Assembly (NCBI GenBank): GCA_030619215.1 | Contig: JAUXBV010000306.1 | Coordinates: 1-5,225, forward strand | From: Fibrobacterota bacterium | Lineage (GTDB): Bacteria; Fibrobacterota; Chitinivibrionia; Chitinivibrionales; JANQEN01 | DNA: 5,225 bases | Direction: 5' to 3' | Shown here: one piece after another, positions 4,780-5,225 of the stretch | Layout: each line of letters opens with the position of its first letter | Position numbering within the stretch: position 1 is the stretch's first letter | The notes under the pieces: model-generated | Databases searched by the model: none | Told to the model about the DNA's origin: nothing | Seen by the model: only the letters and a program-made list of their open reading frames with translations | Made by a program: the position numbers and the translations under genes

Positions 4780-5225
4780 GTAGCAAAGATAACAAATTTG
4801 AAACTAAGAAAGTTGAGCTGCAACAGAGCGTTCTGGTTGTGGGAGGCGGTATTGCCGGTATTCATGCAGCAAAGGAAATCAGTAATTGTGGGTACAAAAC
4901 AACTCTGGTAGAGCAGTCAGATAAAATCGGTGGACAAATTGCACATTTTCAGGAATATAGTGTCGATTATGAGAAAATGCTTTCCGGAGTAGATATTTTA
5001 ACCAAGTCGTCACTTAAAGAATTATCAGGAAATATTGGTTCATTTAATGCAAGAATTCTAACACCTGACAAAGAAAAAACAGTCAAATATGGAGCTGTAG
5101 TAGTTTCCACAGGGAATATAAAAGAGTGCGACGGAAGTGTATTTGATGAAGAAAAAATAGTGAGTATTTATGATCTGGTTAATATTATAACGAGATATCC
5201 TACAAAAGATCAGAGGCGTCCTGTA
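4776..5225 (+). CDS. Second HdrA/QmoB-like FAD-dependent oxidoreductase subunit (3' end beyond the window)
   Basis: The reading frame is open for 150 codons to the window edge. Its ATG overlaps the stop of the preceding gene in an ATGA junction, which implies translational coupling and a shared operon. After about 15 polar residues comes a classic FAD-binding fold: VLVVGGGIAGIHAA (19-32), the acidic E46 at the end of the second strand, KIGGQIAHF (50-58) and VVVSTG (108-113). These closely match the opening of the HdrA/QmoB flavin domain. Unlike the upstream protein, the segment between the first FAD motif and STG has no cysteine motif and no ferredoxin insert; only C38 and C118 occur in the visible part. 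It also lacks the N-terminal domain that begins QmoB and full-size HdrA. Later Fe-S or MvhD-like domains may lie beyond the window. It probably forms a complex with the upstream product. A thioredoxin-reductase-like flavoprotein is the alternative. Confidence 0.8.
   Translation, partial: MSSKDNKFETKKVELQQSVLVVGGGIAGIHAAKEISNCGYKTTLVEQSDKIGGQIAHFQEYSVDYEKMLSGVDILTKSSLKELSGNIGSFNARILTPDKEKTVKYGAVVVSTGNIKECDGSVFDEEKIVSIYDLVNIITRYPTKDQRRPV

Overview
The window comes from an A+T-rich bacterial genome, probably an anaerobe. Two things point this way. The last two genes encode HdrA-type iron-sulfur flavoproteins, a family found in anaerobic or low-potential electron metabolism. The middle gene encodes a secreted gingipain-like (family C25) protease whose C-terminal end resembles the sorting domains used by the type IX secretion system. 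That combination suggests a member of the Fibrobacteres-Chlorobi-Bacteroidetes superphylum or a related candidate phylum. This is inference; there is no rRNA or other marker gene in the window.

Layout, all genes on the + strand: (1) 1-157, a regulatory region with a good sigma-70-type promoter (TTGCGT, 16 nt, TATAAT) and two small palindromes. (2) 158-910, an MBL-fold hydrolase of the RNase Z-like type with all metal-binding motifs intact. (3) 911-1126, an A+T-rich spacer with a short imperfect repeat at the preceding stop codon and a leader in which CCCCTCC can pair exactly with the strong Shine-Dalgarno sequence of the next gene. (4) 1127-3175, a 682-residue secreted C25 cysteine protease with signal peptide, propeptide, His/Cys catalytic domain and C-terminal sorting-like domain. 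(5) 3176-3591, a spacer crowded with inverted repeats, including two hairpin types that look like widespread dispersed intergenic repeats, a terminator-like structure that competes with another hairpin, a triple ATATACCGA repeat, and a candidate promoter. (6) 3592-4779, a compact HdrA/QmoA-like flavoprotein. (7) 4776 to the window end, the start of a second HdrA/QmoB-like flavoprotein that overlaps the first by 4 bp.

The first two genes look like independent units, each with its own leader. The last two form an operon, very likely extending past the window, for a soluble or membrane-linked electron-transfer complex in which the first flavoprotein carries the Fe-S clusters and the second appears to lack them in its N-terminal part. 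I see no defence system, CRISPR array, transposase or tRNA. The least ordinary parts are the uneven tandem flavoprotein pair and the structured spacer at 3255-3480.
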